Shown here in pieces: positions 1 through 13,500 of a DNA stretch of 64,000 nt. The stretch comes from Sitta carolinensis (taxonomy: Eukaryota; Chordata; Aves; Passeriformes; Sittidae), in assembly GCA_032173965.1 (NCBI GenBank), contig CM063290.1:4601501-4665500 (forward strand). The letters are read 5' to 3'. Under the pieces are notes generated by a model that was not told the origin of the DNA, did no database searches, and saw only the letters and a list, made by a program, of their open reading frames with translations. The position numbers were made by a program, and so were the translations under genes. The number at the start of each line of letters is the position of its first letter. The stretch's first letter is position 1.

Positions 1-1415
1 TTATTTTGCATCACGTTGTTTTCATTTGATTAAGTACACTTCTCTAAGGGTACAGAATTAAGAACATACTAATTGCACAACAATTTTGGCACGTGTAGAT
101 TGCCTCAGTGTCACCTAAGGACAAAGATTTCTCTGCTTACATTGTTGGCTCTCTTCTTTTCATGCCCCATGGGCAGATGTGTCAGAGCAGACACCCGTGC
201 TCTCCAAAATCTCTTCCTTGCTCCTGCAGTCTAGTCAGAGCTTGTTGGCAGTGTCTAATGTAGCTACTCGCCCTTGGAAATGTCTTGATTTCAGCTTTTA
301 AATTTTCAGACCCACTAGTTTGGTGAAGTTTGAGTTTGGAGGGTTGGTGGTGGGATAGAAAGGTGATCTCAGAGCAGAGACCCAAAGGTATTGTGAATCC
401 AACGCTGTGAGTTATGCCTGGAGAAACCAGCAGGCTTCACCTGGGAGCTGTCCTGAGATGGATGGGCAGTTGTGATGCTCTCTGCTGGCTAGGAGTAAAT
501 TTCACTTGTGGACATTGCTGGGACTACAAATGATTTGAGCACCATATTTCTAGAAGCAAGTTTCCCCCAGGCACTGAGTGTTCCGGAATAAACATGACTT
601 TGTTATAAAGTGCTTGCTCTGTGCTTGTGAGCAGATCAAGACGTCCTTTTTTTGCATTTTACTTTGAACATCAGTTATTGATGTGAGGCACCAAGTAGAC
701 TCTAACCTGTGCCAGCTAACAAGGGGAAGCCAACAGAAATGAGAAACACTACAATTAAACTTTTGTTGCCACAGTGCTGACTGAAGCCTGAGTGTGTCCA
801 AGCATGTGGTGTTCAGACAAGATACATATTTCTTTCTGTGGGACTGCTTTTCAAAGGGAATACTTACTCTTATGAAAACTGTGTCCACAGTTGAGTAAAT
901 ATCTTTTGGTGTGCTCTGCCACAAGCAGAGGTGCTCCTGTGAAAGGCATGATTTCTCTCTTCTATCCCACATAGCTCTTTAAAACTTTAACTGTGTGTTT
1001 ATATTTGGTCTCAATTAATCAACCCCCCCTTGAATATACTTACACCTGTGTCAAGGCTGGTGTCAGGTCCTTGGTGGGCAGCGTTGCTGGATGTTTTGGT
1101 GGTCATTGTGGAGTTGGACACTGCCCCAAGACAGAGTTAGGAGAGTCAGTACCTCCATGCCCATGTGCTGACACCAGGGCTGGTGCACAGGGACCTTCCC
1201 TTGGAATGGATCTCCTCTACCCATGAGCTTGTCAGATGCTGCAAGTGTAATTAATTGGAATGAGAATATCCTTTGGCTAAGGCTGTATTAGAGCACTCCA
1301 AGATGTACCATCATTTTTGGCATATTAAAAAATGGTAGCTGGTTTTGAGGTCTTCTACAGGAGCATTTAGCCCCTTGTTGTCTCCAGTAAAACCACAGTG
1401 ATTTGGCATTCTTGT

Positions 1416-1430
1416 AAAAAAAAAAAAAAA
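1416..1430. repeat. A15 homopolymer
   Basis: Uninterrupted run of 15 A on the plus strand. It is a simple repeat that is likely to vary in length; no element body is recognised next to it. Confidence 0.9.
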
Positions 1431-3124
1431 TTAAATAGAGACTAGTGAAGATGTAAAGCATAAGCATTTTTTATTACTGAGGCTAGATTTGGATGCCTAT
1501 TGAAAGAATAAGTGGCACTTAAGAACCTTTAGAGAAATGTATTTTATAAAGGTCCAAATGTCACGGCTGTGGTTTTGTGCTGTCAGAATTAGTGCTTTTA
1601 TTTCTTGAAATGCTTTATTTTTTTTCCCTGTGGAACAGATGCCTTCATTCCAGAGGTGGCAGCCTTGGCTCTACCTCAACTGCTCCTTTGCATTTGGCTT
1701 TGGGTGTTGCCTGTTCTCCTCATAAGAAGAGACAGAAAGCTACTGAAGTGTCAGAGTGCCTTAAAGGGATTGAATCCTGATTTTAATGGGCGTGATTGTA
1801 AAGATTTGTCCGCCTTTGGTTAAGAAATATAAGCTACTGACTACTGTGGAAAAGTTACATGTGAATGATTGACTTTGATATTGTTTCATGGCACTTGAAG
1901 CTGGTCAAGTTGGGAAGAGTTGCACAGTAGGTGATGGTGTGACTATCCCCAAGATCTATGGTGTGTAATTCATTAACAGTTTGGGATTTCTGTCTGGTTG
2001 CTGTCACCCACAGAAGTCCAATTAACCATGTCTTTGTTGGGCCCCTAGCTGGTCTCCTAGGGGGTGGGATGGGCCCAAGGGCTGCTCGAAAAGCAGTCAA
2101 ACTTTTTTACAGCAACCTGTCCATGACCATGACTTCTGTCCCATTCCAGAGGGTGAACTGGCTCTCTGCCTGGAGAGCTGGTGGAGCTCCCCAGTGTGAA
2201 CAGGATCCGTGCCACCCTGGTGCCCGTGCTGCTGGCAGCTGCCTGCCACAACTGGGATCTGCCTCTGGAAGTGGGACGGGATGTTTGCTTTTGTGGAGTG
2301 CAGTTGTTGAGGAAATTAAAGGAAGGGATCTCGGGATGGGCAAGCCACCTACATCAGATTAGGCCGTTAAGATGAGGGTTGTGGGCATACTTTAAAGCCC
2401 CTTATCAGGAGACCTTGGGGAGGATGTGCTCCTGATAGCCGGCGGTGCTTGGAGAGCTGCGTTGCGTCACGTCTCTCTGGGATGAGGAGATGGCTGGGGT
2501 TGAGTACACAGAAAAGGGAAATCTTGAGGAAATCTGAAGGAGCTGGCTTATCCCAAGCTGTGAGGCTGGAATGCTGTGGGGGATATGCAGGGGGAGGCCC
2601 TTCCTGGCCACCCCAAGGCGTTGCACACGCTCTCGCATGCCGGCAGCTGGCCTGTGCGGTCACAGATCGGGAGGAATGCGCGACGTTTTAAGTGTGATAA
2701 AGCTAGATAGCCTTTGCTCAGGATATTTCCTGCCCTCAAGAATTTATTTTTCAACAGTATTATTGGCAGAAAATCCGCAAAATGGAAGTGGGGGAGGGAA
2801 ACTTGCGCACTGGCAGATGAGCTCCGAATTTTCTCATCTTAAGTGAGGAGATAAGCTTTGGAGAACAGAAAAATACACACCCGTTATGCAGCGGTAAACC
2901 ACCAACATGCCCAGTTGCCCATTCAGTATTCAGTGATTTGTATTTGTAGCTGTCAACCATGTGCAGCAATTAACCACTAGTTTCTTATAAAAATGAGACT
3001 TTTGAACACTGTTGATTAAAATGGTATTTAATTCCAAAGAGGGCTGAGCCTCGGGACAGGGATAGCCAGAGCAAAGCTCTCCCAGCTAACTTCCACCAGG
3101 TCTGTTGCATGTTTTGTCTTTGCC

Positions 3125-3180
3125 TTCATTAATGAATTAAAACCTAAATCATAAATCGGGTTTAATTAGTGATTTGTGAT
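3125..3180. promoter_or_regulatory. Candidate homeodomain-type AT-rich element
   Basis: The patch contains the perfect 12-bp palindrome TTCATTAATGAA at 3125-3136, followed by AATTAAAA-like and TTTAATTAGTGATT sequence. Multiple TAAT/ATTA cores in 60 bp resemble homeodomain-bound enhancer sequence. Motifs this short are common in AT-rich DNA, so this is only a candidate. Confidence 0.2.
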
Positions 3181-6100
3181 CTGGTTAATCCCATAGTGAA
3201 AGTAAAGTGTGCTTAGCCCTGCTGCCACTGCTCCCCATTGACAGCGGGGCTGGAGCAGCAGAGAAGTGCTGGTAGCTTCCTGCTAGGAAAATACCTTTGT
3301 GAGGCTGTTTGTATATGCTTCCTTCTGTAAACTTCAGATAGAATTCACTCGATCCCATGAATGTGGCTCTGTGTTCTGGGGTAGCTGTTGTGAACAAAGA
3401 CCTTCAGCTATTAAATACGATGAGAATTTATTGTTTACCATCTATTTTCCTGTTTGTGTTTCTAGCAACAAGTATTTTCCTAAAGGATGCATTTTCTTGT
3501 TAGTTTCTCCAACTTAGCAACATGTATTTGGCAATTCAGTAAAATTTATGGGAGGAAGGCAGTGTAATGAAGAGGTGAGGCATTAGCAAAGTACCCTGCT
3601 CCTATCTTCCCATGCTAATAAAAAGAGAAAAGAATTTGGTAGGTGTGTGGCATTCTTAAGGTTTATAACTGGAATTCGTTTTTGGAAACATGAGGATTAT
3701 GGTGTGTGTTAAATTCAACCCATCTTCCCTGCACCCCAGCACCCAAGAGAAGGTTCAGTGAAAAAACACTGAACTTACCATGCTGAGATTGCACTTTTTG
3801 AGGCCGGAGCAACGTGTTATAACAGAAATCCAAGTTGATGAGAACATTTTGGTCGTGATGCAAAAATGATCTGGAATCTTTGGTATGTGCCAGTGGCAGG
3901 AGCTGCGCTCCCCGGAACGCGCGTAAGGCTCTGGCATGCAGGCGTGCTGGGAGTCAGGGCTCAAGGACACACTGTCAGCCCTCACAGGATTTGCTAGCAG
4001 GTTAAATCCAGGAAAAAAGAATGGAAGAACTTGAGATTTTTCTCTTGACCACTTTAGTAGGTCTTTGAACTTGCTTATTTCTGAACATGGCTTATAGCAT
4101 TCCAAGGGTCTTAGGATAACTGAAGGTCTTTATACCCATTATGTAGATGAACACAGAGATGTATGTGTGTGTATATGTACATACCTTGTGACTTGTGAGG
4201 TGATAGCAAACCTCTGTGATGAGATATGGGAAAGTAGGACCCTAAATGAAGCCCACAGGAGATAAAATTGCCAAGGGAAGCTGCAAAAGTAGTTACCAGA
4301 TTTATTGTATTGATGGAGTTCTGTTGTACTGGACAGAACTCACCTTGTTTTGGTTTTTGGGGCCACTGGCATGTCCTGGGATGCTGCAGTTTGGAACCAG
4401 CAGTGAAATCTCTGCACCTGTTCTGCATGTTCATATCTTCTTGCCACTGTTTAGCTTTCTTGAATTCATGTTTAAAAAAAATCTTTGTGACCTCTATCTT
4501 GTTTGACTATGTGCTATACTGATTTTAACAAAAGTGCCTAAAATGAAGACTCTATCCTTTGTCTGGCATAGCTGTTTATATTTGGGATGAGGAGCTCACT
4601 TGCTGTAGTCCTACATTACCAGTTTGCCAGTGACTGAGTAACTTGATGACAAATGTAGATCCCTGTTACAGTATCAGTTACAGATCTGACAGCTGGTGTA
4701 TAATGTTTTACTGTACTATATTTCTTTTCCTATGCTGATTCTTCCTAGAGGGAATGGTGACTTCTGAGAGTGAATTTCCAGTCTGTTAGCTGGTCTGAAA
4801 ATCCAGCTGGCTCATCAGCTAAGTGTCTGTGATGTTAGATACCTCCACATTTCTGCAATTTTAAAAATCAGCTTTCTGTTAATCTTCAGGAATTCTTAAT
4901 CCTTTTAAAACCTCAGTGATGCTTCAGTATTAATGCTGTAAGTCAGGGATTGTACAACTGCTTTTTCTTTGTTTATTATTAGCCTAAGTACTGTGTCTTA
5001 GGACAGGTAGGAGGCTCAACCCACTACTATTTGTCATAAGAAGTAAATTAATAGTAACAGAGTGACTTTCCTTAATTTAATCAATTCAAGAAGTGTTCAA
5101 AAAAAGCCTTAAAGACTCATGTACATTGACATGTTCTTAATAATAAACATGTTATAATCTATTCAATTTAGATGAATATGGATAGCTCATCTCTTGGTTC
5201 AGACCAAGTACTCTTGAGATTTCTGTACCACTAATGTGTATCCATGACAAGGGGGAAAATCAGAGCATCGCTTTAGATTTAAAGACAAAAGTTGTAAAAA
5301 GTTGAGGTTCTGATGGAAATAATGATAAAAAACGTTGTTCTGAACTTCCTTGAACAGAGAAGATGCTGAGGGTAAAGCAGCTGGTAGTTGTACTGAATTT
5401 CATAGTACTGACTTCTGAGTACTGTGGTGGACAATGATGAGGACTTGGATATGTTGTGCTCTAACAGGCTCTGTGAGCTGTAAGGTATTTCTGGCACCTG
5501 TGGGATGGTGAGGGGCAATCTGTGATTTAGATTATTCATAGCAGGGCTTGATGCAAGAACACCTGGGAACACAGAGCAAGATGAGAGAAAAATCTTATGG
5601 CTGAAGTTTCATCTGGGGTGATGGAAAAATAATGGTCCAAATTCATTAAGGATGAGGGCATTTCCTTAGTGAGCACAGGGGGAGGATGAGGTGCTGATCA
5701 GGTGTTTGGTATTGTGGAGTTTCTCTGCAGCATGCACCACTGCTCATATTCTCATCAGCAGGTCAAACCCCTCCTGAACACCCAGGCTGTTTTTCTGTGC
5801 CAACCTGGAGTTATGATTAGGGACTAGAGAGAGAAACAGGAGGAGGGATATGCTCATATGAAAGAGTGGGAGTGTGGTTTTTTTCCTATTACTTTTTGGA
5901 ATCTTTATAAAAATGGTTGCATGGACATGTCATCTTCCTCCCCTGCCCCAAAAGTAATCTGCCATGGTGTAGGTCGAGAATAATATAAGTTTTACTTATT
6001 TTTTAAAATAAATATTAACTTGTAAAATGATGACAAAGTGTCCTCCCTTAGAAACTGGGGAACAAATGCAATCTGCTTGAATCTCTTGGACCTGTGAAGC

Positions 6101-7436
6101 CTTTAGCTGGGAGAACAACTGGTGTTAATGGGTAGGTGTTTTGTCACTGATTAACTGTGTACTGCATTGTTAAGGTGGGTATCTGTGTGGGCTCTGTGCT
6201 GCCAAAATGTGACTGAACTGGGTCAGAATGTAAATATTAAAGAATTGAGATTGTGCTGTACTTTCGGTGATAACACCTGGGTGTTCCAGCTTATCCACAG
6301 AAACTGAGTCTGCCTCGATAGAGCTCCCCTGGGAGTAAAATCTTGTCGGGTCATGTGTCAGTTATATCATTCAGGTAAAATTGAGCACAACTAAATTTGA
6401 CTGGGAAAGCTTTTTTCTTGCTCAAGTCCTGTGCTAATGTGGTCAGAACCCTGCAGGCAAACTCCTGCATTTGCTGATATTCTGATGTTTCTGCCTCCAG
6501 TGTCAAAGAAAAGCTGCTGTCAAGCCACATGGAATTTTTCAAATTTATTTATGTACATATATGCTATATTTGTGTATTTGACCTCAACTCAGTGTAGCAT
6601 TCTTTGCTCCATTAAGATTTCTATGAATTTTTCTTGCAGTAGGCAGAGAGAGATGGATGTCCAGGAAAAGCTGAAGGCTGTCAGGGCATGTGGTGGTAAA
6701 ATGCTTTATATTTTTAAAGATACTCTAGAAAAAAACCTCTAGAGAATTAGCCCTTCTTGTAGTTTCAGTCTTTTTATCACTTGGCTTTCTTCCAGTTATG
6801 AGATGTTTTCTTGTATTTGAAGGACTTGTATATTTTGTTCTCACCTGTTTATTGAAATCCTGTGGGTGAACTGTGTATTTGTACCTTTCCCTAACCCCCC
6901 AAAGCTGCTTGCTGTTAAGATAATTTTCCTCACTTCCATATGTTAACCAAGCCCATTTCTTGAAATTCAGGTTTACATATTTTAAGATGTAAGGCTAACT
7001 TTTTTTTCTGTGCCTTTCTGAAATATTTTAATTTTTGGATTCTAGTTAGAATTATAAATTAAAAAATTATCAGAGAACATGGTAGGATTTTTTAATTTCT
7101 CCCCAGAAAGCTGAAATCCTATGAATAATCATTGCTAAAGATTATCACAGTCCAAAAGGTTTTGTGTAACAAGACTCAAAGATAAGCTCTGCTTTGTTAA
7201 TGATGAGTTTATTGCTGCTAGTCTGCTCTGAGCTTGCACAATGGATCTACCCCGGGTTGTTTAGGGGCAAGCAGGTGTTTTATGCCAGCCTGGGAATCAG
7301 ATGAAGTTGGAATAGTGTGGTGTATCTATCTATGGGGCTGGGGATGCTCTTAGGGAGCCAGGGAGAGGGAAGGATGAACTCTGGTCTCTCACAGAGCAGT
7401 AATAAAAGTCCATCTGTCTTAGTAAGTCACAAACTA

Positions 7437-7452
7437 TTTTTTTTTTTTTTTT
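7437..7452. repeat. T16 homopolymer
   Basis: Uninterrupted run of 16 T just upstream of the plus-strand CR1 fragment. CR1 elements do not end in poly(A), so this run is not part of that insertion's tail. Confidence 0.9.
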
Positions 7453-7494
7453 GACTCATGACAAAACCCCACTCATGCTTAGTAAGAACAGAGA

Positions 7495-7660
7495 ACAACT
7501 GGAACAGACTGCCCAGAAAAGTGGTGGAGTCACCAGCCCTGGAGGTACTGAAAAGATGTGTAAATGTGGCATGTAATGACATGGGTTAGTGGTGGAAATG
7601 GCACTGCTCATTTGAATCCAGTGGCCTTAATGGCCTTTTCCAACCTGAACAATTCTGATG
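7495..7660 (+). mobile_element. CR1 LINE 3'-end fragment, plus strand, diverged
   Basis: The order of blocks matches the 3' untranslated end of avian CR1 in sense orientation: 'ctggaacagactgcccag', then a 'gtggtggagtcacc.gccctggagg' block, then 'tgtggcatgtaatgacatgggttagtggtg', ending 'ggccttttccaacctgaacaattctgatg'. Only the last ~165 bp are present, as is usual for 5'-truncated CR1. It is clearly diverged from consensus, so it is an old copy. The match is from memory of CR1 consensus sequences. Confidence 0.85.
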
Positions 7661-9200
7661 CTTCCTTTCTGTGCATTTCTTATCTGTATTTGGGTAGACT
7701 CCAGACTCCTGCACCTCTAAAGTTTGGTAAGTGGTTATGGAAATTAATTTCTTTAAGTGTAACAAGGGAAAATGAAACTTCAGGTACATGTGACGTGAAG
7801 CTTGAAAGCTGGTTTGCTTTCTGCTGCTTGTCTGTTTAAGTTTTTTTGCTTGACTGGAATTTTGTCGTCTAACAGGATGTGGAAAGTTCACTTGAGCTTC
7901 AATGGTTTAAATAGCTTCATTGGAGCTGTGTGTGCCTGTATCAATAGGGAAATATAAAGAAGCATGACTGTCCCCCTTTTGATTAAATACAAACTTTGCA
8001 TTAAAAAATTCAGTTTGCAGGAATTTACTTTCCTTTATTTATCTCACCCTGGTTATTATTATTGGCTGGTATATATATCTCTTGACTTTGCACAACTTTC
8101 TTTGAAGCCTATTAATAATACTGCTCATACCTGAAAGCTGTAGTATCGAAGTCAATAGGTGAAATATTAGGAAACTTTAATTAACAAGGACTTGTGACTT
8201 ATTAATGAGTAACTCCTGTAACTGGTAGGATTGGGGCTGCTGTCTTTTGACTTCACCCAAGGTGGGAAGAGCATCTGTCCTGCTGGCAACATGCCTTGAG
8301 CCTGCCTTTCAACCAGCACTTCTGGGTTTGCTGTAGTTTTAAGTGCTGTTGGTTTTCCAGATCACAAGACAAGCTGTTCAGTACTTAATGGAATTTATTA
8401 TCATTAAAGACCAATACAGTTTATTGAGAATAATTTTCATCTTTCCGTTGCCTGAACAATTTGGCGGAGTATGGGAATGAGCTTAGAAGGGTGAGGGTTC
8501 AGAATTAAATTGGATACAGACCACCTGAGTGCTGGATGACCCCACTGGATTGTCCTTGCTATATAAGCAGAACTTTGTTTCTCCTTCAGTCTGTGTCACA
8601 AACTGTGCCCCACTTCAGACAGGTAGCAAACCCCAAAGGTTTTCCCTTTTAAACCATTTAATTGATAACCTGATCGAGTTTATAAGCTGCAGCAGGTGGC
8701 ACATTCAACACAGTGTTTTCTGTATCTAGACCCTTGGTCTTCCCACCCTAAAGAAAACAAACCCCTCTAGCAGTCTGCATTTTAAAGATTAGGGGTTTTT
8801 CATTCATTGATGTTTTATTATCATTAGGGATAAAAGTCAGATACTTGGAATGGAAGAGACCTTTTCTGTAAGGTCCTGGATACCAAAATTACTCAGTCAA
8901 AAATAGAACAATGACTTGACTTCGTTTGTGTGGTTTCTTTTTTGCTGGTGAGTTTCAGATCTTTGTTTACTATAAACACCTATCTCCAATTAGGAGAAGC
9001 CTTCATAGGTAGCATACTGTCTTCAATTTCATGAAGCAGTTAAGATAAGCCAAGAAATCCCAAAAAATGTACTTAATGCTCTGTGAAAGTGATGGATGGT
9101 GTAATAAAAATTGAACATTTTCTCCTGATGCTGTAAAGTTACAGAGTGATGGGCTCTGGGTGGTGGGTCTTGGGTTGCTTTTCTTGTTGCTAATGTGGTT
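7661..9200. other. Non-coding spacer without recognised features
   Basis: The sequence is AT-rich with no coding exon, RNA gene or transposon that I can recognise. A phrase near 8850 (tggaatggaagagacctttt) resembles a CR1 tail but is too short to call. Confidence 0.55.
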
Positions 9201-9229
9201 TAAGCACCTGGATTCTGTGAGCACGATGA

Positions 9230-9820
9230 TAGTAACGGGCTCAGCTTTCCTCCTCCATGAGAACCCTCTCCGGCGGCCTCCAGAGGTGCTCCCTGGCAGT
9301 GGCTGCCCCGTGTGAATGCCTGTTCTTGCATCCCGGGGTGGAATGGGAGATCTCTGTGCAATGCTTTCCCACAAGAACACAATGAGCCACTTTGTCAGCC
9401 CGGAGTCAGGTTAGCGGGCGATGGCGACAGCGGCCAAGTGTGTGTTGCACAAAGGTGTGCTGAGACCTTGTTGGAAATGGGATTTGGTATGCAGGCTTTT
9501 CAGGAGCTGCAGATTGATGTCATAGATAGCTTTTTTTTTTTTTTTTTCCCCTGCTTCCTAGTTTAATTAGGGGTAAAAAAAAGAAAAAAATCCCCACCCC
9601 ATTGATTGCAGTAGATTCCTCATTGCACAGGAGCTCCGGGAGAGATAACCAAGGTCTTTGTGGTATTATTGCAGAGAGATTATTATTTGAGAGAGCAGAG
9701 TTGAAGGGGAGGGTATTTATCGACAAATGCTGTGCTTATCAGCCTGTAACCATGATTAATACTTTGGCTATTAAATGGAGGAAGAAAGCAAATAGATGAA
9801 GCCTACCTGTGCCTTATCTG
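9230..9820. promoter_or_regulatory. Candidate regulatory block with GATA motif cluster
   Basis: The left part (9230-9440) has more CpG and GC than its surroundings. A 17-T run at 9531-9547 separates it from the right part, which has four GATA-type motifs within 176 bp: AGATAA at 9643-9648 and TTATC at 9717-9721, 9736-9740 and 9814-9818. Less than one would be expected by chance in that length. It could be an intronic enhancer of FNDC3B, but conservation cannot be assessed here. Confidence 0.25.
9531..9547. repeat. T17 homopolymer
   Basis: Uninterrupted run of 17 T followed by a C-rich tract. It is a simple repeat. Confidence 0.9.
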
Positions 9821-10316
9821 ACTTTCACCTTTGTGCAAGAGCGTCTCTTCTGCCCGTGTCCCTGGGCACGTTCTTGGGCTTGCAGGGGGCGTTCAGTACT
9901 TAATAAAAGCATTAAGAGTGCATAAAGATGTGCTCTAGTGCAAATGTTGGCAGGATCAGGGCCCGATTTGTAGACAGGTGTAGGTCTGGACTGAAGGGAG
10001 TTGTTCTTCCTTACACAAAGTGCTTCAAGCAAGTAGCAGGTTATTCCAATTGTCTTTAAACTTACTGAAGATCTTGCTAGACCACGTGAATTTCACTTGC
10101 AAATTGCATTTGTCAGAGGCAATGCAGAGTGCAGAGAACCTGAAAAGGGTGATCATTTAGTTAGGAAGTGTGCAGTGTTGTCTCTGGCATAGAATCTCTC
10201 CGCACACAATTTGTGCTTTGGGTGGAGGAAGGGTGGTTGGGCCACTGTCATCCTCCTCTCCTTGCCCTGGCAGAGCTCTGTGCTTTGCTGCTGACCTGTG
10301 GAGAGGCAGGTCTCAT

Positions 10317-10545
10317 CAGAGGATCACAGAGTGGGTTGGGTTGGAAGGAAATTTAAGGCTTCTCATTCCACCCCCCTGCCATGGGCAGGGACACATTCCA
10401 CTGTCCCAGGGTGCTCCAAGCCCTGTACAACCTGTCCTGGGACACTTCCAGGGATGGGGCAGCCACAGCTGCTCTGGGCAGTTTGTGCCAGGGCCTCCCC
10501 ACCCTGACAGGGAAGAATTTCTTCCTAATTATATAATCTAAGTCT
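10317..10545 (-). mobile_element. CR1 LINE 3'-end fragment, minus strand
   Basis: On the plus strand it reads as the reverse complement of a CR1 3' end. Blocks in order: 'gtgggttgggttggaag', 'cccccctgccatgggcaggg', 'cattccactgtccc', 'ccaagccctg', 'cacttccagggatggggcag', 'ccacagctgctctgggcag', 'gccagggcctccccaccctgac', 'gaagaatttcttcctaat'. About 230 bp of the 3' region survive. Similarity fades into ordinary sequence after about 10545, although weak CR1 resemblance may go on to about 10580. The open frames here are by-products of the repeat, not genes. Confidence 0.93.
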
Positions 10546-13500
10546 GCTCCTGCTACGTCCCCATCCTGTTTCAAGTGACTTGTGGTCCTCTAGAAAAGCA
10601 CAGAGATGCTGAGTGCAATCCAGAGTGTGTTGTACAGCTGGCAATTAAACAGCATCCAGACTCTTAACTCAAATTTCTCTGAGGGTGGACAAGCAGCAAC
10701 AAATTAGTTTGAAATGTTAATTGCTGCTTGTGTTTTTGGAAGTGCATAAAATAATTTCCCTTGAGAAGAGAAAATTTCAAGTAGTTGCTATTTTAAAGCC
10801 AAGTTGTGCCAAAAACAACACTAAAAATCATGGAAGAAAAGTAATTGGCCACTATCGTGCAAGAAGAGTTAAACTCAGCCTATGGCTCTTCGAAGAATTA
10901 CTGTGCACTAGTGTAAGAATTGTGTGCTTGAAAACTTCTCTATTTTTGCAGCTCTGTCCCTCATGAGTCCCTTCATCTGTTGTGATTAATATGGAGGTAG
11001 GTGAGGAAAGAAAGGTGTGAGAACAAAGAAGGAAAGGAATATAAATACCCAAACTGGCTAACTTATTTTCAGATTGAAAAAAAGCTCAGAAAAACCCACA
11101 TGGTGAGAGTGAGTTGTATACAAGTTGTCTCTGCAGCTTGCTCTTCTGCCAGCAGTGCAGGCTGTAGCCATGGTGTGTTTGCATGTTTTGCAATTGATTT
11201 TTGAGCAGCAGATGAATTTGCTGCTCTAATATTATTTACAGAAGCGAGAATGCTGTGGAACCATTGGATTAGCTTGTCTGCCTGTGGCTTTTTGCTCAGC
11301 CATAGCTAATAGAAGTATAATAAAAATTCGAAGGTCTGTTTTGCCCGTGGTGTATTTTATTCCCTTAAATCTAGTTCCACTAGGTTTGCACATGAATATG
11401 ATGGCCTTTAGGCATTGCACACCCCAGGCGTGGGTGGTGGTGAGAGGAGGGCAAGCTCGCTTTTCCTACACAAGTTTTCACAAGATTTCCTCCTGGAAAA
11501 CCAAGGGGAAAAACCCTTAGTGGGTGAAGTTTTCCTTTGGTAAAAGACTCCTTTGTGTGCCAGGTTGCTCTATTCCAATATTTCATCAGAGCTATTATCT
11601 GCTGATTAGTTGTACTTGCCTTGTGAAATAAGACACTCCAGCATGATGCATTTTGACCTGATACCCCCATTCCCTGATGCTCATTTCTGGTACATGTTTG
11701 AAGTTGGTTATTCCATTTCTTCCCAAGGTTAAGCTAGGAATCAATTTTCAATAGTTTTTCTGTTCCTGAATGACAAACATTTCCTAATGAGGGGTGTGCA
11801 GCTGGTTACAGTGCAGATTTGTTCTTCTTTAAGATAATGGAGATTCAAGCCTGGAAAATCTGAGGTCAAATTTTAGGTCTAAATAAATGCAAACTACTGA
11901 AAATCTTCGTATCATTACCCTCTGGATTGCTGCCTTGGGAATCTAACACCAGAGGGGAGGAAAAACAATGTTAACTTTCCTTGATCCTGCGTTGAATTGA
12001 ATACTGCTGATCATTCCATCTTCAGAGATGGAATGTACCATGCACGTTGAAATGTGTTCTTGTTTAAAATAAACTAGAGGGGAATAAACCCACTGATTAA
12101 TTACAGTGGTTAAGTTTTGAGAGGATGTTTATGCTTTTCAGCTTGCTGGAAGATAGGATCCAGCTACTGGGGCCTTGTGTCTGTGAAATGGCACAGAGAG
12201 CAAGCAGCAGGCGTTTCACTACCTCTTCATAAAATGCCAGTGGATTGTGTGCATGTTTTCCCTCTAATCTGTTTTCTTTTGTCATAACAGATTTTTAGAA
12301 TTGCATGTATTTCTTCAAAATTGTTATGAAGAAGCCCGTCTGTTTGGATGCTTCCAAATTAATCTGCCGTGTTTGTAATTAAACAGAGAAAGAATGTGTT
12401 CAGGTTTCAGTGGTGCTTCAGACGGATGTGATTTAACTAAACTAATGAAGGCACATCAGACAAGACAAATTCCAGACTGTTTGTGCCTTGACCAACCATC
12501 TGTGCACATACCTCCAGGTACTGCTCATGTCTCAAGAGGCTTTTCTACATGAACAATTATTACCACTCCTCTTTGAATTGGAGTGGCAAGCCATGGCAGG
12601 AGTCTCTTGAAAGCAGCTATATTTACCACTCTGCTTTTCAGTGAAAATATGATTGTGTTAGGTATGTTTTAATTAATCCTGAATTTCACTGTGTACTGTA
12701 CAAAATACAGTGGGCAAGTGGGGCACTGTGTGAGTTCTCTCATCTCTTGCACATAAATTCCAGTATCAGCAGGAATGTGCAGAAGGAGCACTCCTCATTC
12801 AGAGCCTTCCTAGTGGGTTGTAGATCCATATTAAGTTCTTAGTGTCTGAGGATGTGTGTACAAATAAGACTGTGTATACATATTCTCCTTGTATGTATTA
12901 GCAATTTTTTTCCTAGTTGTTTTTCTTTCTTATTCAAAAGATTATTTAAAACTACTCTGGAAAACCACCCATTTCTTCAACCATATAATAACCAGCAGTA
13001 ACATGATTTGACATGCCAGACTTTGATAGGGTTCTTCAATTGCACATATAATGTCTTGAAAAATAACAAATAATTTCAGGACTATTTGTCTTTATGGAAG
13101 AAGAATAAGATATGCTGCAGGTAATGGCTTCTGTGAATACTAAATGATTTTTTTAAAATGCTTATTGTATTTTACCCTATGTCTTCTCCAATGTGAGTTT
13201 TTGTCCAGAAATATTTGAGCTTTCCCAGTTTTCAGCGCCTGTGTTTCTTTAGATGCGTTTGACCTCTCAGTGTGCCAGGTGGGACTCCCTCTGACGTGAA
13301 CCTATGATTCCATACACACTTTTTAACCGTGGCAAAGCCCTTTTGAGCAATTCCTCCTTCATCTTGTCTTGGTTATAACAACACAAGTGTTTGAGGGTTG
13401 GTGCAGTGGCTGGGGAACCCTCCTGTGTTCACATTAGTGTGCAGGTGATGCTGGAGGTTTTTGGGCTGGCCATGCTGTTAGGATTTGGTTTGGAGGATGC

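Larger units (their letters stand above)
1..7494. other. Non-coding sequence upstream of the FNDC3B start exon, distal part (likely 5'UTR intron)
   Basis: I see no recognisable coding exon, RNA gene or intact mobile element here. Open frames are short, lack codon structure and overlap on both strands. A 15-base A run sits at 1416-1430 and a 16-base T run at 7437-7452. A homeodomain-like AT-rich patch lies near 3120-3180 and is listed separately. Placement inside a FNDC3B 5'UTR intron is inferred from the splice acceptor at 17989; part of this stretch could instead be intergenic. Confidence 0.6.

Noticed and set aside
8850..8880. Short CR1-tail-like phrase (tggaatggaagagacctttt)
   Set aside because: Only about 20 bp similar and without flanking CR1 blocks.
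10170..10541. Plus-strand 123-codon open frame
   Set aside because: Most of it is the reverse strand of a CR1 fragment.
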